49,315 bases of DNA from Paracoccaceae bacterium. Lineage in GTDB: Bacteria > Pseudomonadota > Alphaproteobacteria > Rhodobacterales > Rhodobacteraceae. This document shows, piece by piece, positions 34,772 through 42,286 of this stretch (within the stretch, counting starts at the first letter, position 1; every line of letters starts with the position of its first letter). The stretch is taken from NCBI GenBank assembly GCA_016936395.1, contig JAFGXY010000072.1:1-49315 (forward strand), written 5' to 3'. Below the pieces are notes generated by a model. It ran no database searches and was not told the DNA's origin. It saw nothing but the letters and a program-made list of their open reading frames with translations. Made by a program: the position numbers and the translations under genes.

Positions 34772-36058
34772 ATGGCAACCGAAATCTTGATGCCCGCGCT
34801 GTCGCCCACGATGGAAGAGGGTACGCTGGCGAAATGGCTGGTCAAACCGGGCGATGCGGTCAAATCCGGGCAGGTGCTGGCCGAGATCGAGACCGACAAG
34901 GCCACGATGGAGTTTGAAGCCGTTGATGACGGCATCATGGGCCGCTTGCTGATTGCCGAGGGCACCGCCGGCGTCAAGGTCAACACGCCGATTGCCGTGC
35001 TGCTGGACGAGGGCGAGGATGCCGCTGCCGCACCGGCCACTGCCCCTGCCCCGGCAAAAACTGCCGTCGCGCCAAGCGCCGAGGTTGCCGCCCCGGCCCC
35101 CACCGCCCCGACGGCCCTTGCCCCATCCGGCGCGCGGGTGTTTGCCTCGCCCTTGGCGCGGCGCATCGCCAAGGACAAGGGTCTGGTCCTTGCCAGTGTG
35201 ACAGGCTCGGGCCCGCATGGCCGCATCGTGCGCGCCGACGTCGAAGGCGCGCAACCTGCTGCAAAAGCCGAGACCGTGGCGGCCGCCGCCCCGGCACCTG
35301 CCGCCGCAAAAACCGCCCCGCCCACGGGTATGTCGGCTGAAACCGTGATGAAAATCTATGCCGACCGCGCCTTTACCGAGGTGCCGCTGGATGGCATGCG
35401 CCGCACCATTGCGGCCCGCCTGACCGAAGCCAAGCAGACCATCCCGCACTTCTATCTGCGGCGCGAGGTGCAACTTGATGCGCTGATGGCCTTCCGCGCC
35501 CAGTTGAACAAAGCGCTGGAAAGCCGGGGCGTCAAGCTGTCGGTCAACGATTTCATCATCAAGGCCAGTGCCTTGGCCCTGCAAGCCGTGCCCGATTGCA
35601 ATGCGGTCTGGGCCGGCGACCGCATCCTGAAGCTGAAGCCTTCGGATGTCGCGGTGGCCGTCGCGGTTGAGGGCGGGCTGTTCACCCCGGTCCTGCGCGA
35701 TGCCGAGACCAAGACCCTGTCGGCCCTGTCAGCCGAGATGAAGGATCTGGCCGCGCGCGCCAAGACCAAGAAGCTGGCCCCGCAGGAATATCAGGGCGGC
35801 AGCTTTGCCGTTTCCAACCTCGGGATGATGGGGATCGACAGTTTCGACGCCGTGATCAACCCGCCGCATGGCTCTATCTTGGCGGTGGGGGCGGGGGTGA
35901 CAAAGCCGGTGGTCAAACCCGATGGCACCCTTGGCGTGGCCACCGTGATGTCGATGACCCTTTCGGTCGATCACCGCGTCATCGACGGGGCGCTTGGCGC
36001 GCAGTTCCTGCAAGCCATGGTCGAGGCGCTGGAAAACCCGCTGTCGATGCTTGTCTGA
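34772..36058 (+). CDS. pdhC: Dihydrolipoamide acetyltransferase, E2 of pyruvate dehydrogenase
   Basis: E2 (428 residues) carries acetyl groups on lipoate to CoA. In order: one lipoyl domain (residues 1-82, Lys in ETDKATMEF), an Ala/Pro linker, an E1/E3-binding domain ([35 protein letters not shown]), a second linker, and the catalytic domain ending in the active-site [14 protein letters not shown]. It lies 11 bases after pdhB. The lpd gene for E3 is not found downstream; an AhpD-like gene follows instead. Confidence 0.96.
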   Translation: MATEILMPALSPTMEEGTLAKWLVKPGDAVKSGQVLAEIETDKATMEFEAVDDGIMGRLLIAEGTAGVKVNTPIAVLLDEGEDAAAAPATAPAPAKTAVAPSAEVAAPAPTAPTALAPSGARVFASPLARRIAKDKGLVLASVTGSGPHGRIVRADVEGAQPAAKAETVAAAAPAPAAAKTAPPTGMSAETVMKIYADRAFTEVPLDGMRRTIAARLTEAKQTIPHFYLRREVQLDALMAFRAQLNKALESRGVKLSVNDFIIKASALALQAVPDCNAVWAGDRILKLKPSDVAVAVAVEGGLFTPVLRDAETKTLSALSAEMKDLAARAKTKKLAPQEYQGGSFAVSNLGMMGIDSFDAVINPPHGSILAVGAGVTKPVVKPDGTLGVATVMSMTLSVDHRVIDGALGAQFLQAMVEALENPLSMLV

Positions 36059-36082
36059 TCCGGCACAGGGCGTCGTCTGGCG

Positions 36083-36397
36083 GTGGCAGTGATCCAGATC
36101 ATGGCCGCGCATGGCGCAGACAGCCCAGAGACGGCGCAAGGGTTTGGGGCCTTGCACCATGCCGCGACTGCGCCGGGTGCGCTGGACACCAAGACCAAGG
36201 AATTGATCGCGCTGGCCATCGGCATCTCCAAACAATGCCTCGGGTGCATCGTATTCCACGTCTCTGCCTGCAAGGCGGCCGGTGCCACGTGGGCCGAATT
36301 CGTCGCGATGGTCGACGTCTGCATCCTGATGGTCGGCGGACCGGGCTATGTTTATGCCCTAAAGGCACTTGAAGCCTGGGACGCGCTGCCTGCCTGA
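36083..36397 (+). CDS. AhpD-like carboxymuconolactone decarboxylase family protein
   Basis: This 104-residue all-helical CMD-domain protein has the full AhpD redox motif E-x11-C-x2-C-x3-H: Glu40, Cys52, Cys55 and His59 in KELIALAIGISKQCLGCIVFH. In Mycobacterium AhpD, these residues take electrons from lipoylated E2 and pass them to a peroxiredoxin. Here the gene lies 24 bases after the E2 gene. The start is GTG at 36083, with a second in-frame GTG at 36089; no ATG is available. It converges with cysE, ending 14 bases from it. Other CMD proteins have unrelated roles, so function is a context-based inference. Confidence 0.82.
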   Translation: MAVIQIMAAHGADSPETAQGFGALHHAATAPGALDTKTKELIALAIGISKQCLGCIVFHVSACKAAGATWAEFVAMVDVCILMVGGPGYVYALKALEAWDALPA

Positions 36398-36411
36398 CGC
36401 GGGCGGCCGCG

Positions 36412-37215
36412 TCACTCAGGCAGCACCTGATCCATGGTCAGCGCCGGGTTGGAACACCCGGCCTCTCCGACCATCCGGGCCGGAACCCCGGCCACGGTCA
36501 CACAACGCGGCACGTCATGCAGCACCACCGACCCTGCCGCAATGCGTGAGCTGCTGCCGACGTGGATATTGCCCAACACTTTGGCCCCCGCCCCGATCAG
36601 CACGCCATCGCCGATCTTGGGGTGGCGGTCGCCGTCTTCCTTGCCAGTGCCACCCAGCGTCACCGAATGCAGCATCGACACATCGTCGCCCACCACCGCC
36701 GTTTCGCCGATCACGATAGAATGGGCATGGTCAATCATCAGCCCGCGCCCGATGCGCGCGCCGGGGTGGATATCCACGCCAAACGCCTCGCTGACCCGCA
36801 TCTGCACGAAATACGCCAGATCAATGCGCCCCTGCTGCCACAGCCAGTGCCCGACGCGGTAGGCCTGCACTGCCTGATAGCCCTTGAAGAACAGGATCGG
36901 CTGCAAATACCTATGGCAGGCCGGGTCTCGGTCAACCACCGCCATCAGATCGGCCCGCGCCGCCGCCGCCAAAGCCGGATCGTCCTTATAGGCCTGATCC
37001 GCAATTTCACGCAAGATCTGCTCGCCCATCTCGGGCGAGGCCAACTTGAAGGAAAACCGGTAGGCAAGCGCCTGCTCCATCGTCGCGTGGTGCAACAGCG
37101 AGGAATGGATCATCCCGCCCAACAGCGGATCAGCCCTGATCGCGTCTTCCGCCTCGTCGCAGACGCGGCTCCAGACCGGGTCAATCGGCATCAGTTTGGC
37201 CTTGCGCTCGCCCAT
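36412..37215 (-). CDS. cysE: Serine O-acetyltransferase
   Basis: This 267-residue hexameric enzyme makes O-acetylserine, the carbon acceptor for sulfide in cysteine synthesis. The N-terminal helical domain (PVWSRVCDEAEDAIRADPLLGGMIHSSLLHH) and the C-terminal left-handed beta helix with hexapeptide repeats (VDIHPGARIGRGLMIDHAHSIVIGETAVVGDDVSMLHSVTLGGTGKE) are clear. His in DHAHS is the catalytic residue. It complements the sulfide-producing operon at 9.4-13.3 kb. Its promoter is probably at 37329-37349. Confidence 0.95.
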   Translation of the reverse strand: MGERKAKLMPIDPVWSRVCDEAEDAIRADPLLGGMIHSSLLHHATMEQALAYRFSFKLASPEMGEQILREIADQAYKDDPALAAAARADLMAVVDRDPACHRYLQPILFFKGYQAVQAYRVGHWLWQQGRIDLAYFVQMRVSEAFGVDIHPGARIGRGLMIDHAHSIVIGETAVVGDDVSMLHSVTLGGTGKEDGDRHPKIGDGVLIGAGAKVLGNIHVGSSSRIAAGSVVLHDVPRCVTVAGVPARMVGEAGCSNPALTMDQVLPE

Positions 37216-37321
37216 GGCGGACTCCTTGGTCAGGGTGCTGTCAGCAGGAAATGGATCAAAGCGGGCAGCTATTCAACAGGCCGCCGCAAAAACCCGAAGT
37301 CAAACGGGCCGCGACAAGAGG

Positions 37322-37349
37322 ACTTTACATTATAAAGTGTTTCTGTCAA
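37322..37349 (-). promoter_or_regulatory. Promoter-like region and 6-5-6 dyad between cysE and hemP
   Basis: On the minus strand a perfect -10 hexamer TATAAT (complement of 37329-37334) lies 114 bases before cysE. TTGACA is also present (complement of 37344-37349) but only 9 bases away, too close to be its -35. The -10 sits inside a perfect dyad, ACTTTA-CATTA-TAAAGT (37322-37338). That is consistent with an operator covering a promoter, for cysE or for hemP on the other strand. No definite Fur, Irr or RirA box is recognised. Confidence 0.45.
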
Positions 37350-37412
37350 CTATTTCCCCAGCTAGTCCGACCGGGCAAGCCATGACACTGATCCATGATA
37401 AAGGATGGTTCC

Positions 37413-37544
37413 ATGACACCCCGCCCTGCCCCCTTGGCCCCGCTTGCCGACGACACTCTTGAAATGCTGCGCCAGGCCCTTGCCAGTGCCGCGCCCGGCG
37501 ATCTTCTGGCGCTGCTGCTCGACCGGCTGGAGGGCCGCAGATGA
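37413..37544 (+). CDS. Small ORF (43 aa) upstream of hemP
   Basis: ATG at 37413 follows AAAGGATGG, a good ribosome binding site. The ORF of 43 codons ends in TGA at 37542-37544 and overlaps the hemP start as ATGA. The product, MTPRPAPLAPLADDTLEML through LLLDRLEGRR, is Pro-rich at the start and then one Leu/Ala-rich amphipathic helix. I recognise no family. Coupling to hemP argues that it is translated, as a small protein or as a leader that regulates hemP translation. Confidence 0.6.
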   Translation: MTPRPAPLAPLADDTLEMLRQALASAAPGDLLALLLDRLEGRR

Positions 37545-37699
37545 CCGCGCAGTCGTCTGACACGGTCCAGACCGGCACCATTCCGCAGCACGATGCCGAA
37601 GCCCTTACCAAAGGCGGGCGCGAGGCGCGTATCGTGTTGAACGGCACAGTCTATTGCCTGCGCATCACCCGCGTCGGCAAACTGATCCTGACGAAATAG
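37541..37699 (+). CDS. hemP: Haemin uptake protein HemP
   Basis: A 52-residue protein whose C-terminal two-thirds match the HemP/HmuP family: HDAEALTKGGREARIVLNG, then TVYCLRITRVGKLILTK. HemP proteins are needed for expression of haem-uptake genes and are iron-responsive. No haem transporter genes are in the window, so its targets lie elsewhere. The start overlaps the upstream small ORF by 4 bases. Confidence 0.85.
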   Translation: MTAQSSDTVQTGTIPQHDAEALTKGGREARIVLNGTVYCLRITRVGKLILTK

Positions 37700-37780
37700 C
37701 GCAAGGGGTCAGCCCGCCGGGGTCTTGCGCAAGACGGGCCAAAGCGCATCGCTTTGCACCCTTGGATTTGCTGCTTGCAC

Positions 37781-37814
37781 AAATACTCCGGGGGTCCGGG
37801 GGCAGCGCCCCCGG
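37781..37814 (+). repeat. Dispersed palindromic intergenic repeat, copy 4 (hemP-gcdH gap)
   Basis: AAATACTCCGGGGG (37781-37794) precedes the hairpin CCGGGGGC-AGC-GCCCCCGG (37796-37814). The stem is the same 8-mer pair as at 2507-2525 in the ilvB-ilvN gap. The AAATAC edge matches the other copies, but the CCTCTTGGC part is missing. It may end the hemP transcript, although no T run follows. Confidence 0.55.
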
Positions 37815-37906
37815 GGCCGCGGCACGCGCCAAAGGATCTTGCACGAAAGCCACATCTTTCCCCCCGGCCCGCGCCGTGGCACACTTGGCCCGAACCGGAG
37901 GAAGAC

Positions 37907-39130
37907 ATGAGCCTGGATGCCCCACCCCGCAAAGCCAAGGATGCCCCCGATCTGGGCCGCTTTGATTGGGAAGACCCGTTCCGCCTGAACGATCAGTTGA
38001 CCGAAGAAGAGCGGATGTTGCGCGATGCTGCGCGGGCTTACGCGCAGGAAAAGCTGCAACCACGGGTGATCGCCGCCTATCGCGACGAATCGACCGACCC
38101 CGCGATCTTCCGCGAAATGGGCAACATGGGCCTTCTGGGCGTCACCATCCCCGAAATCTATGGCGGCTTGGGCGGATCATATGTCGCCTATGGTCTGATC
38201 GCGCGTGAGGTAGAGCGCGTCGACTCGGGCTATCGCAGCATGATGAGCGTGCAATCCAGTCTGGTGATGTACCCGATCCATGCCTATGGCACCGAGGCGC
38301 AGCGCCTCAAATACCTGCCGAAACTGGCCAGTGGCGCCTGGATCGGCTGCTTTGGCCTGACCGAACCCGATGCCGGGTCCGACCCTGCCGCCATGAAGAC
38401 GGTCGCGAAGAAAACCGCCCATGGCTACGTCTTGAACGGCGCCAAGATGTGGATCTCGAACGCGCCGATTGCCGATGTCTTTGTGGTCTGGGCCAAGTCC
38501 GAGGCGCATGGCGGCAAGATCAAGGGCTTTGTGCTGGAAAAGGGCGTGAAGGGCCTGTCCGCGCCAAAGATCGCGGGCAAGCTGTCGTTGCGCGCCAGTA
38601 TCACCGGCGAGATCGTGATGCAGGATGTCGAGGTCGGCGAAGACGCGCTGCTGCCACATGTCGAAGGGCTGAAAGGCCCGTTTGGGTGCCTCAACCGCGC
38701 CCGCTATGGCATTGCCTGGGGCGTGATGGGCGCGGCCGAGTTCTGTCTGCACGCCGCGCGCGCCTATGGGCTGGACCGCAAGCAGTTCGGCAAGCCGCTG
38801 GCACAGACCCAGCTTTACCAGCTCAAGCTTGCCAACATGATGACCGAGATCAGCCTTGGCCTGCAAGGGTGCCTTCAAGTCGGGCGCTTGATGGACGCAG
38901 CCCAGGCCGCCCCCGAGATGATTTCGATCATCAAGCGCAACAATTGCGGCAAGGCGCTCGATGCCGCACGCATGGCGCGCGACATGCACGGCGGCAACGG
39001 CATTCAGGAAGGCTACCAGATCATGCGCCACATGGTGAACCTTGAAACGGTGAACACCTATGAAGGCACCCATGACGTGCACGCCCTGATCCTTGGCCGC
39101 GCCATCACCGGCTTGCAGGCATTTTTCTAA
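37907..39130 (+). CDS. gcdH: Glutaryl-CoA dehydrogenase
   Basis: This 407-residue FAD acyl-CoA dehydrogenase oxidises and decarboxylates glutaryl-CoA to crotonyl-CoA in lysine and tryptophan breakdown. FAD/substrate motifs: [18 protein letters not shown] near residue 147 and [17 protein letters not shown]. The catalytic base is Glu386 in [20 protein letters not shown], the GCDH-type signature. The N terminus ([36 protein letters not shown]) also matches GCDH. The start at 37907 follows CGGAGGAAG. A fused 2-oxoacid dehydrogenase E1 follows on the same strand. Confidence 0.93.
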   Translation: MSLDAPPRKAKDAPDLGRFDWEDPFRLNDQLTEEERMLRDAARAYAQEKLQPRVIAAYRDESTDPAIFREMGNMGLLGVTIPEIYGGLGGSYVAYGLIAREVERVDSGYRSMMSVQSSLVMYPIHAYGTEAQRLKYLPKLASGAWIGCFGLTEPDAGSDPAAMKTVAKKTAHGYVLNGAKMWISNAPIADVFVVWAKSEAHGGKIKGFVLEKGVKGLSAPKIAGKLSLRASITGEIVMQDVEVGEDALLPHVEGLKGPFGCLNRARYGIAWGVMGAAEFCLHAARAYGLDRKQFGKPLAQTQLYQLKLANMMTEISLGLQGCLQVGRLMDAAQAAPEMISIIKRNNCGKALDAARMARDMHGGNGIQEGYQIMRHMVNLETVNTYEGTHDVHALILGRAITGLQAFF

Positions 39131-39213
39131 GCAAGGCGCGACTTGCCCCTGACGGTTGCTGGTCGCGCGACGCGACCGGCGGCACGTCTCAAGCCCGCCC
39201 CAAAGGACCAACC

Positions 39214-41391
39214 ATGGACCGCGCCGATCTCGTTCACGACAGCTTTCTGCGCCGGGTGGCAGCGGGCGACCTGCCCGCCGGTGCCGCGCCATCGGGCCCG
39301 CTGTCGCCCGATCAGGCCCGGCTGGCCTTTCGCGCGGGTTGCCTAAGTCGCGCGCTCGACCGACAGGCGCGGGTGATGCAACGCGCGGGTCAGGGGTTTT
39401 ACACCATAGGCAGTTCTGGTCATGAAGGCATGGCCGCCGTGGCCCTTGCCCTGCGCGTGGGCGACATGGCCTTGCTGCATTACCGTGATGCCGCGTTCCA
39501 GATTGCCCGCGCGCTGACCCTGCCGGGGCAAGACCCGGTCCGGGACATGCTGTTGTCCTTTGCCGCCTCAAGCGAAGACCCTATCTCGGGCGGGCGGCAC
39601 AAGGTGCTGGGGTCGCGGGCGCTGATGATCCCGCCGCAAACCTCGACCATCGCCAGCCACCTGCCCAAGGCGGTGGGGGTGGCCTATTCGCTGGGGCTGA
39701 TGCGCAAGCACCGGCCCGAGCATGCGATCATGGACCCGGACTCGGTGGTGATGTGCAGCTTTGGCGATGCCTCGCTCAACCATTCCACCGCGCAAGGGGC
39801 GTTGAACGCCGCCGGTTGGGCCGCGTGGCAAGGCGCGCCGTTGCCTGTCCTTTTCGTCTGCGAAGACAATGGCATCGGCATTTCCACCAAATCGCCGCCG
39901 GGCTGGGTGCAGGCGGTGCTGCGCGCCCGCCCCGGCCTTGCCTATCACGCCGCCGACGGGCTGGATCTTTACGACACCTATGCCACCGCCCGCGCCGTGG
40001 CCGATGACATTCGCCGCACCCGTCGCCCCGCGATCCTGCACCTGCGCACCGTGCGGCTTTACGGCCATGCCGGGGCCGATGTGCCGACGACCTATCTGAG
40101 CCGCGCCGAGGTCGAGGCGGATGAGGCCGATGATCCCTTGCTGCATGCCGTGCGCCTGCTGGATCAGGCCGGGGTGATGACCCCAGCGCAGGCTTTGGCG
40201 ATGTATTCTGCCGCCGCGGATGAGGTGGCCGCCCGCGCCGCCGAGGCCGTCACTCGCCCCCGCCTGCACACGGCGGCTGAGGTGATGGCCAGCATCGTGC
40301 CGCCGCCGCGCCCGGCATCGCTTCGCAATGGTCCCTCGCCCGAGGCCCGCGCGGAAATCTTCGGCGCCGATATGAAAGCAATGGACGACCCGCAACCGAT
40401 GAGCCGCCTGATCAACTGGGCGCTGACCGACCTGATGCTGGACCGGCCCGAGACGGTGCTGATGGGCGAAGACGTGGGCCGCAAGGGCGGGGTCTACGGG
40501 GTGACGCAAAAGCTGCTGGCGCGGTTTGGCAGCACCCGCGTGATCGACACCCTGCTGGATGAACAATCCATCCTTGGCCTTGCCATTGGCATGGCGCAAA
40601 ACGGTTTTCTGCCGATCCCCGAGATTCAGTTCCTTGCCTATCTGCACAATGCCGAAGACCAGATCAGGGGTGAGGCCGCCACGCTGCCGTTCTTTTCGCA
40701 AGGCCAATTCAGCAACCCGATGCTGCTGCGCATCGCTGGCCTTGGCTATCAGAAGGGCTTTGGCGGGCATTTCCACAATGACAACTCGCTGGCGGTGCTG
40801 CGCGACATTCCGGGGGTGATCGTGGCGGTGCCGTCGCGTGGCGACGAGGCGGCGCTGATGCTGCGCGAATGTGCAAGGCTGGCCGCCGAAGACCAGCGTG
40901 TGGTGGTGTTCGTCGAACCCATTGCGCTTTACCCCGCACGCGATCTGCACACCCCCGGCGACGGGCTGTGGATGCAGCGCTATCCAGCCCCGGATCAGCG
41001 CATCGGGTTTGGTCAGGTCGGCGTGGCGGGCGATGGCACCGATCTGGCGATCGTCACCTATGGCAATGGCGTGATGCTGGCGCATCAGGCGCTGCCCGTG
41101 CTGCAAGACGCCGGGATCAAGACCCGGATCATCGACCTGCGCTGGCTGGCCCCTGTGCCCGAAGCCAGCCTTCTGGCGGCGCTTCAAGGGGTTGGCCATG
41201 TGCTGATCGTGGATGAATGTCGCCGGTCCGGCAACGTCTCGGAAGCGCTGATGACCCTGCTGTGTGGGCGGCCCGGGCTGGCCCGCATCACCGCCGATGA
41301 CAGTTTCATTGCCACCGGCCCCGCCTATGCGGCCACCCTGCCCTCGGCCAGCAGCATTGCCGCAGCGGCACTGGCCGTTTGCGCCGTGTGA
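39214..41391 (+). CDS. Fused alpha/beta E1 of a 2-oxoacid dehydrogenase (branched-chain type)
   Basis: This 725-residue protein joins two E1 chains. Residues 1 to about 370 are the alpha part, with a variant TPP motif GDASLNHSTAQGALNAAGW near 183. Residues from about 390 are the beta part (LINWALTDLMLDRPETVLMGEDVGRKGGVYGVTQKL) with the transketolase C-domain at the end. It is closest in style to the E1 of the branched-chain/2-oxoisovalerate complexes. No lipoyl domain, E2 or E3 accompanies it. Being next to gcdH, it may use 2-oxoadipate to feed glutaryl-CoA formation. The start at 39214 follows AAAGGACC. Confidence 0.85.
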   Translation: MDRADLVHDSFLRRVAAGDLPAGAAPSGPLSPDQARLAFRAGCLSRALDRQARVMQRAGQGFYTIGSSGHEGMAAVALALRVGDMALLHYRDAAFQIARALTLPGQDPVRDMLLSFAASSEDPISGGRHKVLGSRALMIPPQTSTIASHLPKAVGVAYSLGLMRKHRPEHAIMDPDSVVMCSFGDASLNHSTAQGALNAAGWAAWQGAPLPVLFVCEDNGIGISTKSPPGWVQAVLRARPGLAYHAADGLDLYDTYATARAVADDIRRTRRPAILHLRTVRLYGHAGADVPTTYLSRAEVEADEADDPLLHAVRLLDQAGVMTPAQALAMYSAAADEVAARAAEAVTRPRLHTAAEVMASIVPPPRPASLRNGPSPEARAEIFGADMKAMDDPQPMSRLINWALTDLMLDRPETVLMGEDVGRKGGVYGVTQKLLARFGSTRVIDTLLDEQSILGLAIGMAQNGFLPIPEIQFLAYLHNAEDQIRGEAATLPFFSQGQFSNPMLLRIAGLGYQKGFGGHFHNDNSLAVLRDIPGVIVAVPSRGDEAALMLRECARLAAEDQRVVVFVEPIALYPARDLHTPGDGLWMQRYPAPDQRIGFGQVGVAGDGTDLAIVTYGNGVMLAHQALPVLQDAGIKTRIIDLRWLAPVPEASLLAALQGVGHVLIVDECRRSGNVSEALMTLLCGRPGLARITADDSFIATGPAYAATLPSASSIAAAALAVCAV

Positions 41392-41439
41392 ACAGCAGCC
41401 AGACAGCTCCCTGTCCCGTCGGCACCCGCCACGCTGCCG

Positions 41440-41808
41440 CTATCCTGCCGCGAAGCGACGAAGGCTTTCGACAAGGGCCGCCTCGTCGAAAGGTTTGATG
41501 ATCATGCCGCTGGCACCTGCCGCGCGGGCCCGATCTTGCGCTGTGGCGGTGCAGTCGGCCGTCAGCACCACGATCGGCACAAAGGGCGCCACGCTGCCGC
41601 TGCGAATCGCGGCCAGCAGGCCAAGACCATCAAGGCGCGGCAACGCCAGTTCTGTCAGCACAAGATCGGGGGGGGCGTCGGCCAAGCGGTCCAGCGCGTC
41701 AAGCCCGTCTTCGGCAAGGGTCACCGTGAACCCTGCCTCGGTCAGGGTCTGGCGCAGCATTTCACGCAGGGTCAGCGAGGCATCGACCACAAGGATACGC
41801 AGGCTCAT
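41440..41808 (-). CDS. Single-domain response-regulator receiver with Asp-to-Glu substitution
   Basis: This 122-residue CheY-like protein has one receiver domain and no output domain. Asp9 of the acidic pocket (VVDAS) is present, but its partner is Ala10. The phospho-acceptor position is Glu53 (DLVLTELALP), encoded GAA, instead of Asp. Thr83 (VLTAD) and Lys105 (IIKPF) are conserved. Such a protein probably cannot be phosphorylated normally, and the Glu may mimic the active state. The start at 41808 overlaps the end of a small upstream ORF (ATGA). No histidine kinase or chemotaxis gene is nearby. Confidence 0.85.
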   Translation of the reverse strand: MSLRILVVDASLTLREMLRQTLTEAGFTVTLAEDGLDALDRLADAPPDLVLTELALPRLDGLGLLAAIRSGSVAPFVPIVVLTADCTATAQDRARAAGASGMIIKPFDEAALVESLRRFAAG

Positions 41809-42074
41809 GCCGACGCCCCGTCTTGCGACGACGTCGCGCCCTTGTGACCTTTCGGCACCGGGGCTGCGGCGGCTGGTCTGGAGGCGGCGTTGCGCAGGAC
41901 CCGCCGGCCTGCGGCAAGCGTCAGATGCACACCAGCCATGCTTTGGCTTTGCAGACCCTCGGCATCTGCCGGGGCCAATCGCCTGCCCGCCCCGCCGACA
42001 CAAGGTGCCACCTTCGCCCCAGGTGACTGCGCCAAGGCCACAGCGGCCCTTTGGACCGGTTCAATCCTGTGCAT
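41805..42074 (-). CDS. Possible small protein coupled to the receiver gene
   Basis: An 89-codon ORF ends in TGA overlapping the ATG of the receiver gene, as in a coupled pair. The product is basic and Ala/Gly-rich (RRLAPADAEGLQSQSMAGVHLTLAAGRRVLRNAASRPAAAAP) with no recognised domain. Third-position GC is visibly lower than in neighbouring genes, and no strong ribosome binding site precedes the ATG. It may be a real partner, a decayed remnant of one, or non-coding. Confidence 0.3.
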   Translation of the reverse strand: MHRIEPVQRAAVALAQSPGAKVAPCVGGAGRRLAPADAEGLQSQSMAGVHLTLAAGRRVLRNAASRPAAAAPVPKGHKGATSSQDGASA

Positions 42075-42208
42075 CTTGCTTCATTCCCGTCGCCCTGTCT
42101 GTCAGGACGGCCCGTGCGCCCCTTCACACTGGCGTAGCGGTCAAAGATTGAAACAAGCGTTCAGAGCCGCTTTGAAATGCACGGCATTTGAAACGAATGC
42201 GGCCCAAA

Positions 42209-42230
42209 CCCGGGGCGCCAATTCCCCGGG
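42209..42230 (-). terminator. Hairpin after the soxT gene
   Basis: CCCGGGG (42209-42215) pairs with CCCCGGG (42224-42230). On the minus strand it is followed by TTTGGG. It lies about 57 bases past the soxT stop and could end that transcript, but the T run is short. Confidence 0.4.
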
Positions 42231-42286
42231 ACATTGTTTGCAGTCTGTGACTTGCAGGCCTTCCCCGACAGCGGCGGGCGTCTTGG

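Noticed and set aside
39568..41199. A 543-codon antisense frame opposite the fused E1
   Set aside because: Shadow of the E1 codon pattern, with His/Gly/Arg-rich low-quality product.
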